Source: Lachnospiraceae bacterium
GTDB taxonomy: Bacteria; Bacillota_A; Clostridia; Lachnospirales; Lachnospiraceae
Direction: 5' to 3'
Assembly (NCBI GenBank): GCA_017621115.1
Contig: JAGATU010000089.1
Coordinates: forward strand, 1 to 7,207
DNA: 7,207 bases
Part shown: positions 1-6,510 of the stretch, piece by piece
How the letters are laid out: every line of letters begins with the position of its first letter
Numbering within the stretch: the first letter of the stretch is position 1
Notes under the pieces: model-generated
What the model was told of the DNA's origin: nothing
Seen by the model: only the letters and a program-made list of their open reading frames with translations
Database searches by the model: none
Translations under genes and position numbers: made by a program

Positions 1-1
1 A

Positions 2-463
2 CAGTTGTGCAACCGTTCGACGATAGTCAATCGCGACTTCATATCCTATGTGGATCCGAGCAGTCACTATATCGAATTAAGAAGCAAAAAGGGAACATTG
101 GACCTGGGATGTTACTTCAGAGAAAAAGTGATGTCCTGCCTGGCGGATTTGGATAATGAGTTTCTGCTACGGATAGACAATATCCGCTATGTAATCCGGG
201 TGGAAGATTTCCTGTATGCCAAAAGCAGCAACAGGGCATTGCATGTCCATTTACGCGATGGCGGGGAATTTGCCGTGTCACAGAAACCAATCGAATATAT
301 TTTGCAACAGGTTAAAACAGATAAGTTGTTCCGTTGTGCCAGAGGGGTATTGGTAAACCGTGAGTATATAACTGAAGTTGATATAAAGCATCGGAAAATA
401 CATCTTGTAAACGGTGAGTGGTTGGAAATAGGAAGCCGGTATGTGAAAGTTTTTTCCACATAA
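2..463 (+). CDS. Tandem LytTR-domain DNA-binding regulator, 5' end cut by window edge
   Basis: Probable transcriptional regulator of the LytTR family, which binds DNA as direct repeats through a beta-rich domain. The reading frame is open to the left edge, so the true start lies outside the window; the TTG at 5 is best read as an internal Leu. Residues are counted from that TTG. About residues 50-152 form a complete LytTR domain: an N-terminal strand pair (LLRIDNIRYVIRVEDFLYAKSS), a central DGGEF turn, then the hallmark RGVLVNREYI and a final IHLVNGEWLEIGSRYVKVF. Residues 1-45 repeat the second half of such a domain: RSTIVNRDFI, VDPSSHYIEL, LDLGCYFREKV. The two VNR motifs are 109 residues apart, about one domain length. 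No receiver domain is visible, but one could lie upstream. The gene ends 198 bp before the glucosaminidase gene on the same strand and is followed by a terminator. LytTR assignment of the second domain is firm; the tandem reading is inferred from alignment by eye. Confidence 0.85.
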   Translation, partial: QLCNRSTIVNRDFISYVDPSSHYIELRSKKGTLDLGCYFREKVMSCLADLDNEFLLRIDNIRYVIRVEDFLYAKSSNRALHVHLRDGGEFAVSQKPIEYILQQVKTDKLFRCARGVLVNREYITEVDIKHRKIHLVNGEWLEIGSRYVKVFST

Positions 464-483
464 AATGAAAATCAATAGAATAA

Positions 484-505
484 ATGGCGTTATGTAAACT
501 ATAAA
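484..505 (+). repeat. Imperfect 22-bp direct repeat, copy 1
   Basis: This copy shares 18 of 22 positions with 623-644. The core reads ATGGYGTTATGTAAA in both. It lies just after the LytTR gene stop and runs into the left arm of the terminator. It could be an operator half or a relic of local duplication; the function is not known from sequence. Confidence 0.5.
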
Positions 506-546
506 AAGCAGGTTTTTCTACAAAAAAACAGGAAAATCTGCTTTTT
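503..546 (+). terminator. Intrinsic terminator after the LytTR gene
   Basis: The left arm 503-518 (AAAAAGCAGGTTTTTC) pairs with the right arm 531-546 (GGAAAATCTGCTTTTT) except for two G-U type pairs, around a 12-nt A-rich loop. The right arm ends in a run of five T. The stem is AT-rich with a GC core of GCAG/CTGC. It lies 40 bp past the stop at 461-463 and separates this transcript from the next gene. Because the left arm starts with five A, it could also act on the minus strand. Confidence 0.7.
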
Positions 547-581
547 CTCATTATTTTCCTCTTCTATATTTTGTGTATTAT

Positions 582-590
582 TGCTATAAT
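582..590 (+). promoter_or_regulatory. Extended -10 promoter for the glucosaminidase gene
   Basis: A consensus TATAAT at 585-590 is preceded by TG plus one base (582-584), the extended -10 form. The best -35 at normal spacing (562-567, TTCTAT) is weak, which is usual for extended -10 promoters. Transcription would start near 597, giving a leader of about 65 nt that contains direct-repeat copy 2. Confidence 0.6.
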
Positions 591-622
591 GTAACATATA
601 TGTACTATTTTTTCGGTTACTG

Positions 623-644
623 ATGGTGTTATGTAAAGTGTAAT
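623..644 (+). repeat. Imperfect 22-bp direct repeat, copy 2
   Basis: Second copy of the repeat at 484-505, 139 bp downstream and in the same orientation. It lies in the predicted leader of the glucosaminidase mRNA, between the -10 at 585-590 and the ribosome binding site at 652-656. This position would suit an operator or an mRNA-level control site, but no known site is recognised. Confidence 0.5.
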
Positions 645-661
645 GCAAAGAAGGGGTACGA

Positions 662-3600
662 ATGAAAAAAAGAGTCAGCAAACAGATATTATCATTGATA
701 TTATGTCTACTTGTAGTGGTTAGTAATTCCATTACTGCTTTAGCGACTTCTGATACAGGAGAAGTACAGGAGGTGGTGGAAGCATCAACCGTATTGGTGG
801 ATGTGGAGGAAGCGCAACGTTCATTGCAGGAACTGGTAGCGGAAAGAGAGATTCCGGCGCTTTTATATTTGAAAGATATCTATACAATTAAGGCGGAGCC
901 TGACAGCAACAGTGGAGATGTGGCTTCTATTTCGTCCGGACAGCAGGTATATATTACCGGTGTCGGTGAGGATAAGGGGCATAATATTTGGTATCAGGTT
1001 ACATATAGTTATGACGGTGGTGATCTTTCGGGATATATACAGAGAGAGTTTCTTGCTTTTTCGGATGAGAGATTGATTGAATGGGAGGGCATGCATGTCC
1101 GTTCCAGACAGATGTTTCGAATGTTCCGTTCTGCAGGGATCAATTATGCCGATGTGGATCAGTTTCCGGAGTCCTATCAGGATGCGTTGTACAGGTTAAA
1201 GCAACAGCATCCGAATTGGAAATTTGTTAAGATGGAAACCGGCCTTGATTGGAACTATGTTGTAAATGTCCAGAGCGAGGCAGACCGAAGTCTTGTTAGT
1301 AATAATGGTGCGTTGGATTCATGGAAAGACGGTTATTACAGCAAATCTTGGTCAATTGCATCCGACGGAATTATAAAATATTATCTGGACCCGCGTAATG
1401 CATTGAGTGAGAAACTGATTTTCCAGTTTGAACAGCTTACGTACAACCGTTCCTATCATTCAGTCGAATCTGTGCAGAAAGTGGTACAGGGAACCTTTAT
1501 GGACGGTATGGTTCCGGGAGAAAGTATTTCGTATGCACAGGCATTTATGAACATTGCCGCAGAGAGAAATCTCAGTCCGGTTTTAATGGCGGCACGTGTA
1601 CGCCAGGAACAGGGTGTTAACGGTTCGCAGATGATTTCCGGCAAATATCCGGGATTTGAAGGTCTTTACAATCACTATAATATCGGAGCCAGTGGTAATA
1701 CACAGGAAAAAGAATTGCAGACCGGTTTGACCAAGGCAAGGGAAATGGGATGGACTACGCCTATGCGTTCCTTATCCGGCGGTTCGGCATTTTTATCAAA
1801 CAGTTATATCCACAGAGGGCAGGACACCTTGTATCTGCAGAAATTTGATGTAGACAGCAGTTATGACGGTGTTTGTTGGCATCAGTATATGCAGAATATT
1901 GCAGCACCTGAAAGTGAAGCGCTTTCCACATACAGAGCGTATTCCAATGCCGGAATTGTGGATTCTGCTTTTGTGTTTAGAATTCCGGTATACCGCAATA
2001 TGCCTTCTTATGCATGTACTAAGCCCGGCAGTGAAGAGAAGATTACATTGAATGTTTCAACGCTGGACAATCTTCCGGTAAACGGTACGGCAGTACTGCA
2101 TTCGTATATTAACGGTTCATTAAATACTTCTGTTGCAATGGATTTTACAAGCTCGGATACCAATGTAGCAATGGTTGATTCAAATGGTGTTGTAACCGGT
2201 ATCAGCCCGGGTAAGGCGACAATTACCTGTAAACGGTTGGAAAATGCGGAAGGGGCGACCACTGCTACCTGCCAGGTAACGGTTATTAAGGCTGATATTG
2301 AGATTTCTAAGATAGAGATACCGGATATTGAAGTGACTTATTCAGATAGTCAGAAGTTATCATCGGTTGAGTTGCCGGAAGGATTTTCATGGGTGGATAC
2401 CGATATTGTTCCTACGGTAGAGAATAATGGTTATAACGTGGTTTATAATCCGGACAGCAGTAAATACAATCCGGTTACCATTACGGTTCCGGTAACGGTT
2501 AAAAAAGCAGTTGTAGATAGCGCAAGCCTTTCTCTTCCAAGCGGATTATCTACAGTGGCGGGTTATGAACTTAGTTCCGTGGCACTTCCAAGCGGTTATG
2601 CATGGGATAATCCGTCCGAGATACTTCCTAAGAAGGTAGGCACCTACAGTTATGGGGCTTCCTACTGCGTGGACGAAGTAAATTATGAGATTCTTGAAGA
2701 TATTACTTTGTCGGTAGAAGTAGTTTGCAAAACTCATGAGTTCGGCGATTGGCAGGGAACTCATGCGGATTGCGTAAATGATGGTGAGATGACTCGTGCC
2801 TGCGGCATCTGCGGAGCAACGGAAATGGTTGCAGAGGAGGCCTTAGGACATGAATATACAAATGAAGTTACGCAGGAGCCAACTATGTTGATTCCGGGTA
2901 TCAGAACCTATACCTGTATCCGCTGTCAGGATACATATGAGGTGGAGATTCCTATAGTTGTTGGCCCACATACACATGAATATGCGGAAGAAGTAACGCT
3001 GGAGCCGGGGTGCGAAAGTCCGGGAATCCGTAAATTCACCTGTGATTGCGAAGATACTTATACCGAATCAATTGCTGCGCTTGGACATGACCTTGTGGAT
3101 GGGGCGTGTACAAGATGTGATTACAAGGTTGAGAAGCCGCCTGTGCACACTCATTCGTATACGCTTTCAGGAAGTACAGAGACATGTACGGAAGCCGGCG
3201 TGGCAACTTATGTATGCGGTTGTGGTGAATCCTATACCGAAGAGAGAAGTGCATTAGGCCACAATATGGTGGATGATGCTTGTACGAGATGCGATTATAA
3301 GGTGGAAAAACCTTCGGTACATACACATTCATATACACTTTCGGGAAGTACGGAGACATGTACGGAAGCCGGCGTGGCAACTTATATCTGTGATTGCGGT
3401 GATTCCTATACGGAAGACAGAAATGCTCTTGGACATGATATAAAAGATGGTAAATGTGAGCGCTGCGGTTATACGGAACCGGGTGATGGAGATGATACCA
3501 ATAGTGAGGATGCCGGCAACGAAGGTTCCGGAAATGGCACCAATACGACTCCGAGTACACCGGGAAATGATGAGAACAATAATGGTAATACCGTAACTCC

Positions 3601-4585
3601 GGATAATAATAATTCCAATAAGAACGAGGACAATCCTTCTTCAGATGATTCGAAGGATGAAAACAGCGGACTTCTCGGAGCTATCCAGAATTTCGTGACA
3701 TCTCTTGCTCCTTCTAAACCGGAAACTGCTCCTGTAATAATAGAGATTCCGATTGAACCTCAGGCAGATAGTCAGAGTACAGATAATCAGGTTGCGGATA
3801 ATACACAGACGCAGAATGTTGCACCTCAGAATGTAGAAGAGGATGAATCGGAAGGAACTGCACAGGAAGAAGATATTGTGGAAGAAACAGCGGACGCGAT
3901 TAAGATTACCATGAAGCATTCCACAATGTTGAATAAGGATAAACTTGCAATTGTTTCCGATACCAATCGTAAACTGGAATTGGTAATGGCTGATAATGTG
4001 AAATGGAGTCTTGATTTGTCAGGTGTGGAAGATATTCATAGCATTAATGTAAACATGGAAGTTAAGATGAACGAGGCAGAGATTCCACAAGAAGTAATTA
4101 CAACACTTCCGCAGGAGAATCCGATTATCCTGATGTCATTATCGCATGAAGGACCGTTTGAATTCGAAGCAAAACTCTCCGTTCCTGTTAACCGATTGAA
4201 CGTGGGTAAATATGCAAACCTGTTCTACTACAACCCGGCAACTTCTGAAATGGAATTTATTGCAGCTTCGCTTGTTGCAGATGACGGAACGGCAGAATTT
4301 CTGATGGAACATGCTTCTGATTATGCGATTGTAGTTGCAGATAATTCGCTGGATCCGAATCCACCGCAGGAAGTAGCAGAAGCAGTAGTGGAAGAAGAAA
4401 TTGCTATAGAGACTGTAGCAAAAGACAAAGCAGAAACCGGCATGCCGCTTTGGCTTACAATCGTAATTATCGTAATGGTAGCGGCTGTTGCAGTAATCGC
4501 AATTGTATATGGAATCCGTTTCTTTAAGAAAAAATCAGAGGATAGTTATTACTTTGATGAAGAAGATGAGGAAACAGTAGAATAG
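662..4585 (+). CDS. Secreted membrane-anchored cell-wall glucosaminidase with Ig-like and Cys-rich repeat modules
   Basis: Probable surface peptidoglycan hydrolase of 1307 residues that would cut N-acetylglucosaminyl bonds in the cell wall. Start ATG at 662 has AGGGG at 652-656 five bases upstream. Residues 1-28 are a signal peptide ending in ALA. Then: SH3-like domain about 64-135; glucosaminidase domain about 168-433, with RQEQG (likely catalytic Glu316) and YNHYNIGA at 336-343; a Big_2-like Ig domain about 458-542 (SNGVVTGISPGKATITC); two Ig/MBG-like modules with LPxGxxW at 543-617 and 618-688; Cys-rich repeats 689-938; an Asn/Asp/Gly/Ser-rich linker to about 1005; a beta-rich domain 1080-1228; a transmembrane helix about 1263-1284 followed by RFFKKK and a very acidic cytoplasmic tail. 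It appears to be monocistronic, with its own promoter and terminator. Family membership is confident. Substrate and role (autolysis, division, adhesion) are inferred. The Cys-rich and 1080-1228 modules have no function that I can name. Confidence 0.88.
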   Translation: MKKRVSKQILSLILCLLVVVSNSITALATSDTGEVQEVVEASTVLVDVEEAQRSLQELVAEREIPALLYLKDIYTIKAEPDSNSGDVASISSGQQVYITGVGEDKGHNIWYQVTYSYDGGDLSGYIQREFLAFSDERLIEWEGMHVRSRQMFRMFRSAGINYADVDQFPESYQDALYRLKQQHPNWKFVKMETGLDWNYVVNVQSEADRSLVSNNGALDSWKDGYYSKSWSIASDGIIKYYLDPRNALSEKLIFQFEQLTYNRSYHSVESVQKVVQGTFMDGMVPGESISYAQAFMNIAAERNLSPVLMAARVRQEQGVNGSQMISGKYPGFEGLYNHYNIGASGNTQEKELQTGLTKAREMGWTTPMRSLSGGSAFLSNSYIHRGQDTLYLQKFDVDSSYDGVCWHQYMQNIAAPESEALSTYRAYSNAGIVDSAFVFRIPVYRNMPSYACTKPGSEEKITLNVSTLDNLPVNGTAVLHSYINGSLNTSVAMDFTSSDTNVAMVDSNGVVTGISPGKATITCKRLENAEGATTATCQVTVIKADIEISKIEIPDIEVTYSDSQKLSSVELPEGFSWVDTDIVPTVENNGYNVVYNPDSSKYNPVTITVPVTVKKAVVDSASLSLPSGLSTVAGYELSSVALPSGYAWDNPSEILPKKVGTYSYGASYCVDEVNYEILEDITLSVEVVCKTHEFGDWQGTHADCVNDGEMTRACGICGATEMVAEEALGHEYTNEVTQEPTMLIPGIRTYTCIRCQDTYEVEIPIVVGPHTHEYAEEVTLEPGCESPGIRKFTCDCEDTYTESIAALGHDLVDGACTRCDYKVEKPPVHTHSYTLSGSTETCTEAGVATYVCGCGESYTEERSALGHNMVDDACTRCDYKVEKPSVHTHSYTLSGSTETCTEAGVATYICDCGDSYTEDRNALGHDIKDGKCERCGYTEPGDGDDTNSEDAGNEGSGNGTNTTPSTPGNDENNNGNTVTPDNNNSNKNEDNPSSDDSKDENSGLLGAIQNFVTSLAPSKPETAPVIIEIPIEPQADSQSTDNQVADNTQTQNVAPQNVEEDESEGTAQEEDIVEETADAIKITMKHSTMLNKDKLAIVSDTNRKLELVMADNVKWSLDLSGVEDIHSINVNMEVKMNEAEIPQEVITTLPQENPIILMSLSHEGPFEFEAKLSVPVNRLNVGKYANLFYYNPATSEMEFIAASLVADDGTAEFLMEHASDYAIVVADNSLDPNPPQEVAEAVVEEEIAIETVAKDKAETGMPLWLTIVIIVMVAAVAVIAIVYGIRFFKKKSEDSYYFDEEDEETVE
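2726..3477 (+). repeat. Cys-rich extracellular repeat array within the glucosaminidase
   Basis: Residues 689-938 hold roughly five related units, each with the pattern His-x-(Tyr/Phe), a Cys-containing middle, and 'ALGH' followed by a CxxC knuckle (CTRCDYK, CERCGY) or a CxC/CxxC pair (CGICG, CIRC, CGCG, CDCG). The last two units, starting at His829 and His887, are exactly 58 residues apart and nearly identical (HTHSYTLSGSTETCTEAGVA in both). Units starting at 691, about 729 and 770 are more divergent. The paired Cys and conserved His suggest small metal-binding or disulphide-stabilised folds outside the cell; which one cannot be told from sequence. Confidence 0.8.
3179..3385 (+). repeat. 33-bp identical direct repeat pair (3179-3211 and 3353-3385)
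   Basis: Two identical 33-bp segments lie 174 bp apart, exactly 58 codons, inside the last two Cys-rich units. Flanking sequence is also similar but has silent differences. The offset keeps the frame, so gain or loss of one unit by recombination would leave the protein intact. This is in-gene repeat expansion, not a mobile element. Confidence 0.85.
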
Positions 4586-4632
4586 ATGGCAGGTGCATCT
4601 TAAAAGTGATTAACAGAATGTCATTGAATAAG

Positions 4633-4666
4633 ATAACCCCGGAATTTATTTTCCGGGGTTATTTTT
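4633..4666 (+). terminator. Strong intrinsic terminator after the glucosaminidase gene
   Basis: A perfect 12-bp stem, ATAACCCCGGAA (4633-4644) with TTCCGGGGTTAT (4651-4662), has a 6-nt loop and a run of five T at 4662-4666. It sits 47 bp after the stop codon at 4583-4585 and 17 bp before the end of the converging methyltransferase gene. The minus-strand tail is only weakly T-rich, so its action on that gene is uncertain. Confidence 0.92.
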
Positions 4667-4683
4667 GCATTATTAACTGTATA

Positions 4684-5559
4684 TTACTTCTCCCACCTTC
4701 CCGATGCACCACATGGCAACACCAGTCCGGTGTCTTTAACCGGCAATCCGATTTCGCTGGCAGTCACATGACCTCCGAATTTATCGACAATTGCTAGGTT
4801 AATCATATAGGACAATACAGCCGGCTGTAATCCTGTGGTATAGGAATTCACAAGGAAGAACAGTGCATCGTCCGATAGAATCTCACTTGTTAATTTGATA
4901 AATGGGAAAATGGATTCCTCTATTTTCCAAAGTTCGCCCTTCGGACCTCTTCCGTAGGAAGGAGGGTCCATAATGATGGCGTCGTATTTGTTGCCACGGC
5001 GGATTTCGCGCTCTACAAATTTCATGCAGTCATCCACAAGCCAGCGGATAGGCTTCTCGCCAAGGCCTGAGGAGATAGCGTTTTCTTTTGCCCAGGTAAC
5101 CATGCCTTTGGAAGCGTCCACATGGGTGACAGCAGCGCCTGCTGCGGCTGCGGCAAGGGTTGCACCGCCTGTGTAGGCAAAGAGGTTCAGTACCTTAATC
5201 TGTCTGTTGGGATTCTTAACAAGGGCGTCCTTAATAATATCTGAAAACCAGTCCCAGTTAGTTGCCTGCTCCGGGAAAAGTCCTGTGTGTTTAAAACTAA
5301 AAGGTTTTAAATTAAACCGTAAATCTTTATAGCTAATCTGCCATTCCTTAGGCAAATCAAAAAACTCCCATTCGCCGCCACCGGCTTTGCTACGGTGATA
5401 GTGTCCGTTCATTTTGCGCCAGCCTGGATTCTTCTTATCGCTTTCCCAGATAATCTGCGGGTCGGGACGCACGAGTAAATAGTCCCCCCAACGCTCCAAT
5501 TTTTCGCCTGTTGATGTATCTAAAACTTCGTAATCATTCCAATTATCGGCAATCCACAT
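4684..5559 (-). CDS. Class I SAM-dependent methyltransferase, RlmI/RlmK-like (COG1092)
   Basis: Probable RNA methyltransferase using S-adenosylmethionine; the closest named relatives modify 23S rRNA in the cytoplasm. The 291-residue protein shows an N-terminal beta region with PGWRKMNG and HTGLFPEQATNWDW (91-104), then the Rossmann-fold motifs: VLNLFAYTGG (SAM-binding motif I, 123-132), HVDAS (acidic loop, 146-150), WLVDDCMKFV (173-182), and DPPSYGRGPKGELWKIEE (motif IV, 198-215). It has no PUA domain at the N-terminus, unlike RlmI, and is shorter. The start ATG at 5557-5559 has AAAAGGAG seven bases upstream, which fixes it. The gene stands alone, divergent from the kinase gene and convergent with the glucosaminidase gene. 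Family is firm; the exact target base is not deducible, and the missing PUA domain argues against giving the rlmI name. Confidence 0.88.
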   Translation of the reverse strand: MWIADNWNDYEVLDTSTGEKLERWGDYLLVRPDPQIIWESDKKNPGWRKMNGHYHRSKAGGGEWEFFDLPKEWQISYKDLRFNLKPFSFKHTGLFPEQATNWDWFSDIIKDALVKNPNRQIKVLNLFAYTGGATLAAAAAGAAVTHVDASKGMVTWAKENAISSGLGEKPIRWLVDDCMKFVEREIRRGNKYDAIIMDPPSYGRGPKGELWKIEESIFPFIKLTSEILSDDALFFLVNSYTTGLQPAVLSYMINLAIVDKFGGHVTASEIGLPVKDTGLVLPCGASGRWEK

Positions 5560-5570
5560 GTTGTAACTCC

Positions 5571-5599
5571 TTTTAATAAATCTGGATATAGTGTATCAT
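5571..5599 (+). promoter_or_regulatory. Candidate promoter for the PfkB-family kinase gene
   Basis: TTTTAA (5571-5576) and TATCAT (5594-5599) are 17 bp apart. The -10 matches consensus at five of six positions and the -35 at three. Its -10 overlaps the candidate minus-strand -10, so the two promoters would compete for the same DNA. Tentative. Confidence 0.35.
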
Positions 5600-5618
5600 A
5601 ATTTGTAAAGATTGGAAA
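5590..5618 (-). promoter_or_regulatory. Candidate promoter for the methyltransferase gene
   Basis: Read on the minus strand, TTTCCA (5613-5618) and TACACT (5590-5595) are separated by 17 bp, with TGA directly before the -10. Each hexamer matches consensus at four of six positions. The leader would be about 25 nt. AT-rich DNA gives other options, so this is tentative. Confidence 0.35.
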
Positions 5619-5623
5619 TGGAG
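5619..5623 (+). promoter_or_regulatory. Ribosome binding site deciding the kinase start
   Basis: TGGAG lies eight bases before the ATG at 5632 but only two before the in-frame TTG at 5626. The spacing supports ATG 5632 as the start. Confidence 0.7.
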
Positions 5624-5631
5624 TATTGCCC

Positions 5632-6510
5632 ATGAAAAAAGTTTTAACGATGACATTGAATCCCTGTATCGACAGAACGGAATATTACGACACCTTTCAA
5701 GTGGGTGCTACGAATATTGTAAAAAAAGCAATCGAAGAAGCAGCTGGTAAAGGTATTAACGTGGCAGTCGGGCTCAAGCATCTTAATATTCCGGTAAAAG
5801 CAATGGGATTTGCCTATAAAGAAGATTTGTACAAGTTATATGGAAAATTGGACGCAGAGCAGATACCATATTCTTTTGTGGAAGTGGACGGACATCTTCG
5901 TGTAAACCGCAAACTTTTTGATGAATCCAAATCAGAGATGACGGAATGCAATGAAAAAGGAATGCCGGTGACAAAAGAAGATGTGGACAAACTCCTGAAA
6001 ATGTTGGGCGAAGAATTGAAAGATGCATCGATTCTTGTTCTCAGTGGATCCGTGCCGCCCGGAGTAAATAAGGATATCTATGCGGTTATGACTTCCATGG
6101 CAAATGAGGCAGGCGTAAAAGTGATTCTGGATGCAAGCGGTGAATTGCTTTTGGAAGGTATAAAAGCAGGCCCCTATCTGATTAAGCCTAACAAAGAAGA
6201 ATTTGCGAAGACTTTTGGAAAGGTATCGGAAGACATCTTTAATGAGCTTCTAAAAATGGATATTAATTATATTTGCTTGTCGCTTGGATGTGATGGAGCG
6301 GAGCTTATAAGCAAAAAAGGTATAGAAAAGCGCCCGGCAATTCCGGTTGCTGTCCGGAGTTTACAGGGCGCAGGTGATGCTATGGTAGCAGGGCTTTGCA
6401 AAGCTATTTATGAAAATTGTGAAGATAGGATGCTTGACTATGCCCTTTCAATGGCAGCTTCCACGATAACGCTGGAAGGCACGCAGATGGGTACTATTGA
6501 TTCAAAATAA
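5632..6510 (+). CDS. PfkB-family sugar-phosphate kinase (1-phosphofructokinase/LacC type)
   Basis: Probable cytoplasmic ATP-dependent kinase acting on fructose 1-phosphate or tagatose 6-phosphate, feeding sugar into glycolysis. The 292-residue protein shows the family's landmarks in order: TLNPCID (8-14), AAGKGINVA (37-45, substrate binding), ECNEKG (105-110), SGSVPPG (138-144), DASG (167-170), IKPNKEE (184-190) and QGAGDAMVAG (245-254, with Asp249 as the likely catalytic base). It is slightly short for the family (about 300-312): it stops soon after LEGTQMGTIDSK, so the usual final helix is missing. No PTS transporter or DeoR regulator lies next to it, so it is not in a typical fru or lac operon here. 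Its last 17 bp overlap the convergent hydrolase gene. Choice between FruK and LacC activity cannot be made from sequence alone, so no symbol is given. Confidence 0.87.
   Translation: MKKVLTMTLNPCIDRTEYYDTFQVGATNIVKKAIEEAAGKGINVAVGLKHLNIPVKAMGFAYKEDLYKLYGKLDAEQIPYSFVEVDGHLRVNRKLFDESKSEMTECNEKGMPVTKEDVDKLLKMLGEELKDASILVLSGSVPPGVNKDIYAVMTSMANEAGVKVILDASGELLLEGIKAGPYLIKPNKEEFAKTFGKVSEDIFNELLKMDINYICLSLGCDGAELISKKGIEKRPAIPVAVRSLQGAGDAMVAGLCKAIYENCEDRMLDYALSMAASTITLEGTQMGTIDSK

Noticed and set aside
5..7. TTG at 5 as the start of the LytTR gene
   Set aside because: It falls in the middle of a LytTR half-domain and the frame is open to the window edge.
662..748. LILC at residues 12-15 considered as a lipobox
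   Set aside because: The residue before Cys is Leu rather than Gly, Ala or Ser, and a standard ALA cleavage site follows at residues 26-28.
3179..3385. Identical 33-bp repeats considered as a CRISPR array
   Set aside because: There are only two identical copies, 174 bp apart, in frame inside a gene; the spacing and number do not fit.
3036..3560. Long open frame (174 codons) on the minus strand opposite the Cys-rich repeats
   Set aside because: It is antisense to a clearly coding region, is dominated by His, Tyr, Pro and Arg from the complement of the repeats, and has no domain. It is a shadow of the repeat composition.
4430..4585. AETG before the C-terminal helix, considered as a sortase LPxTG-type signal
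   Set aside because: The Leu-Pro part is absent and the tail after the helix is too long and acidic, unlike the short basic tail of a sorting signal.
4606..4797. Small plus-strand open frame across the terminator
   Set aside because: It crosses a strong terminator and lies antisense to the end of the methyltransferase gene, with no ribosome binding site.
5626..5634. TTG at 5626 as the kinase start
   Set aside because: It lies only two bases after the ribosome binding site, whereas the ATG at 5632 has ideal spacing and begins the conserved MKKVLTMTLNP.
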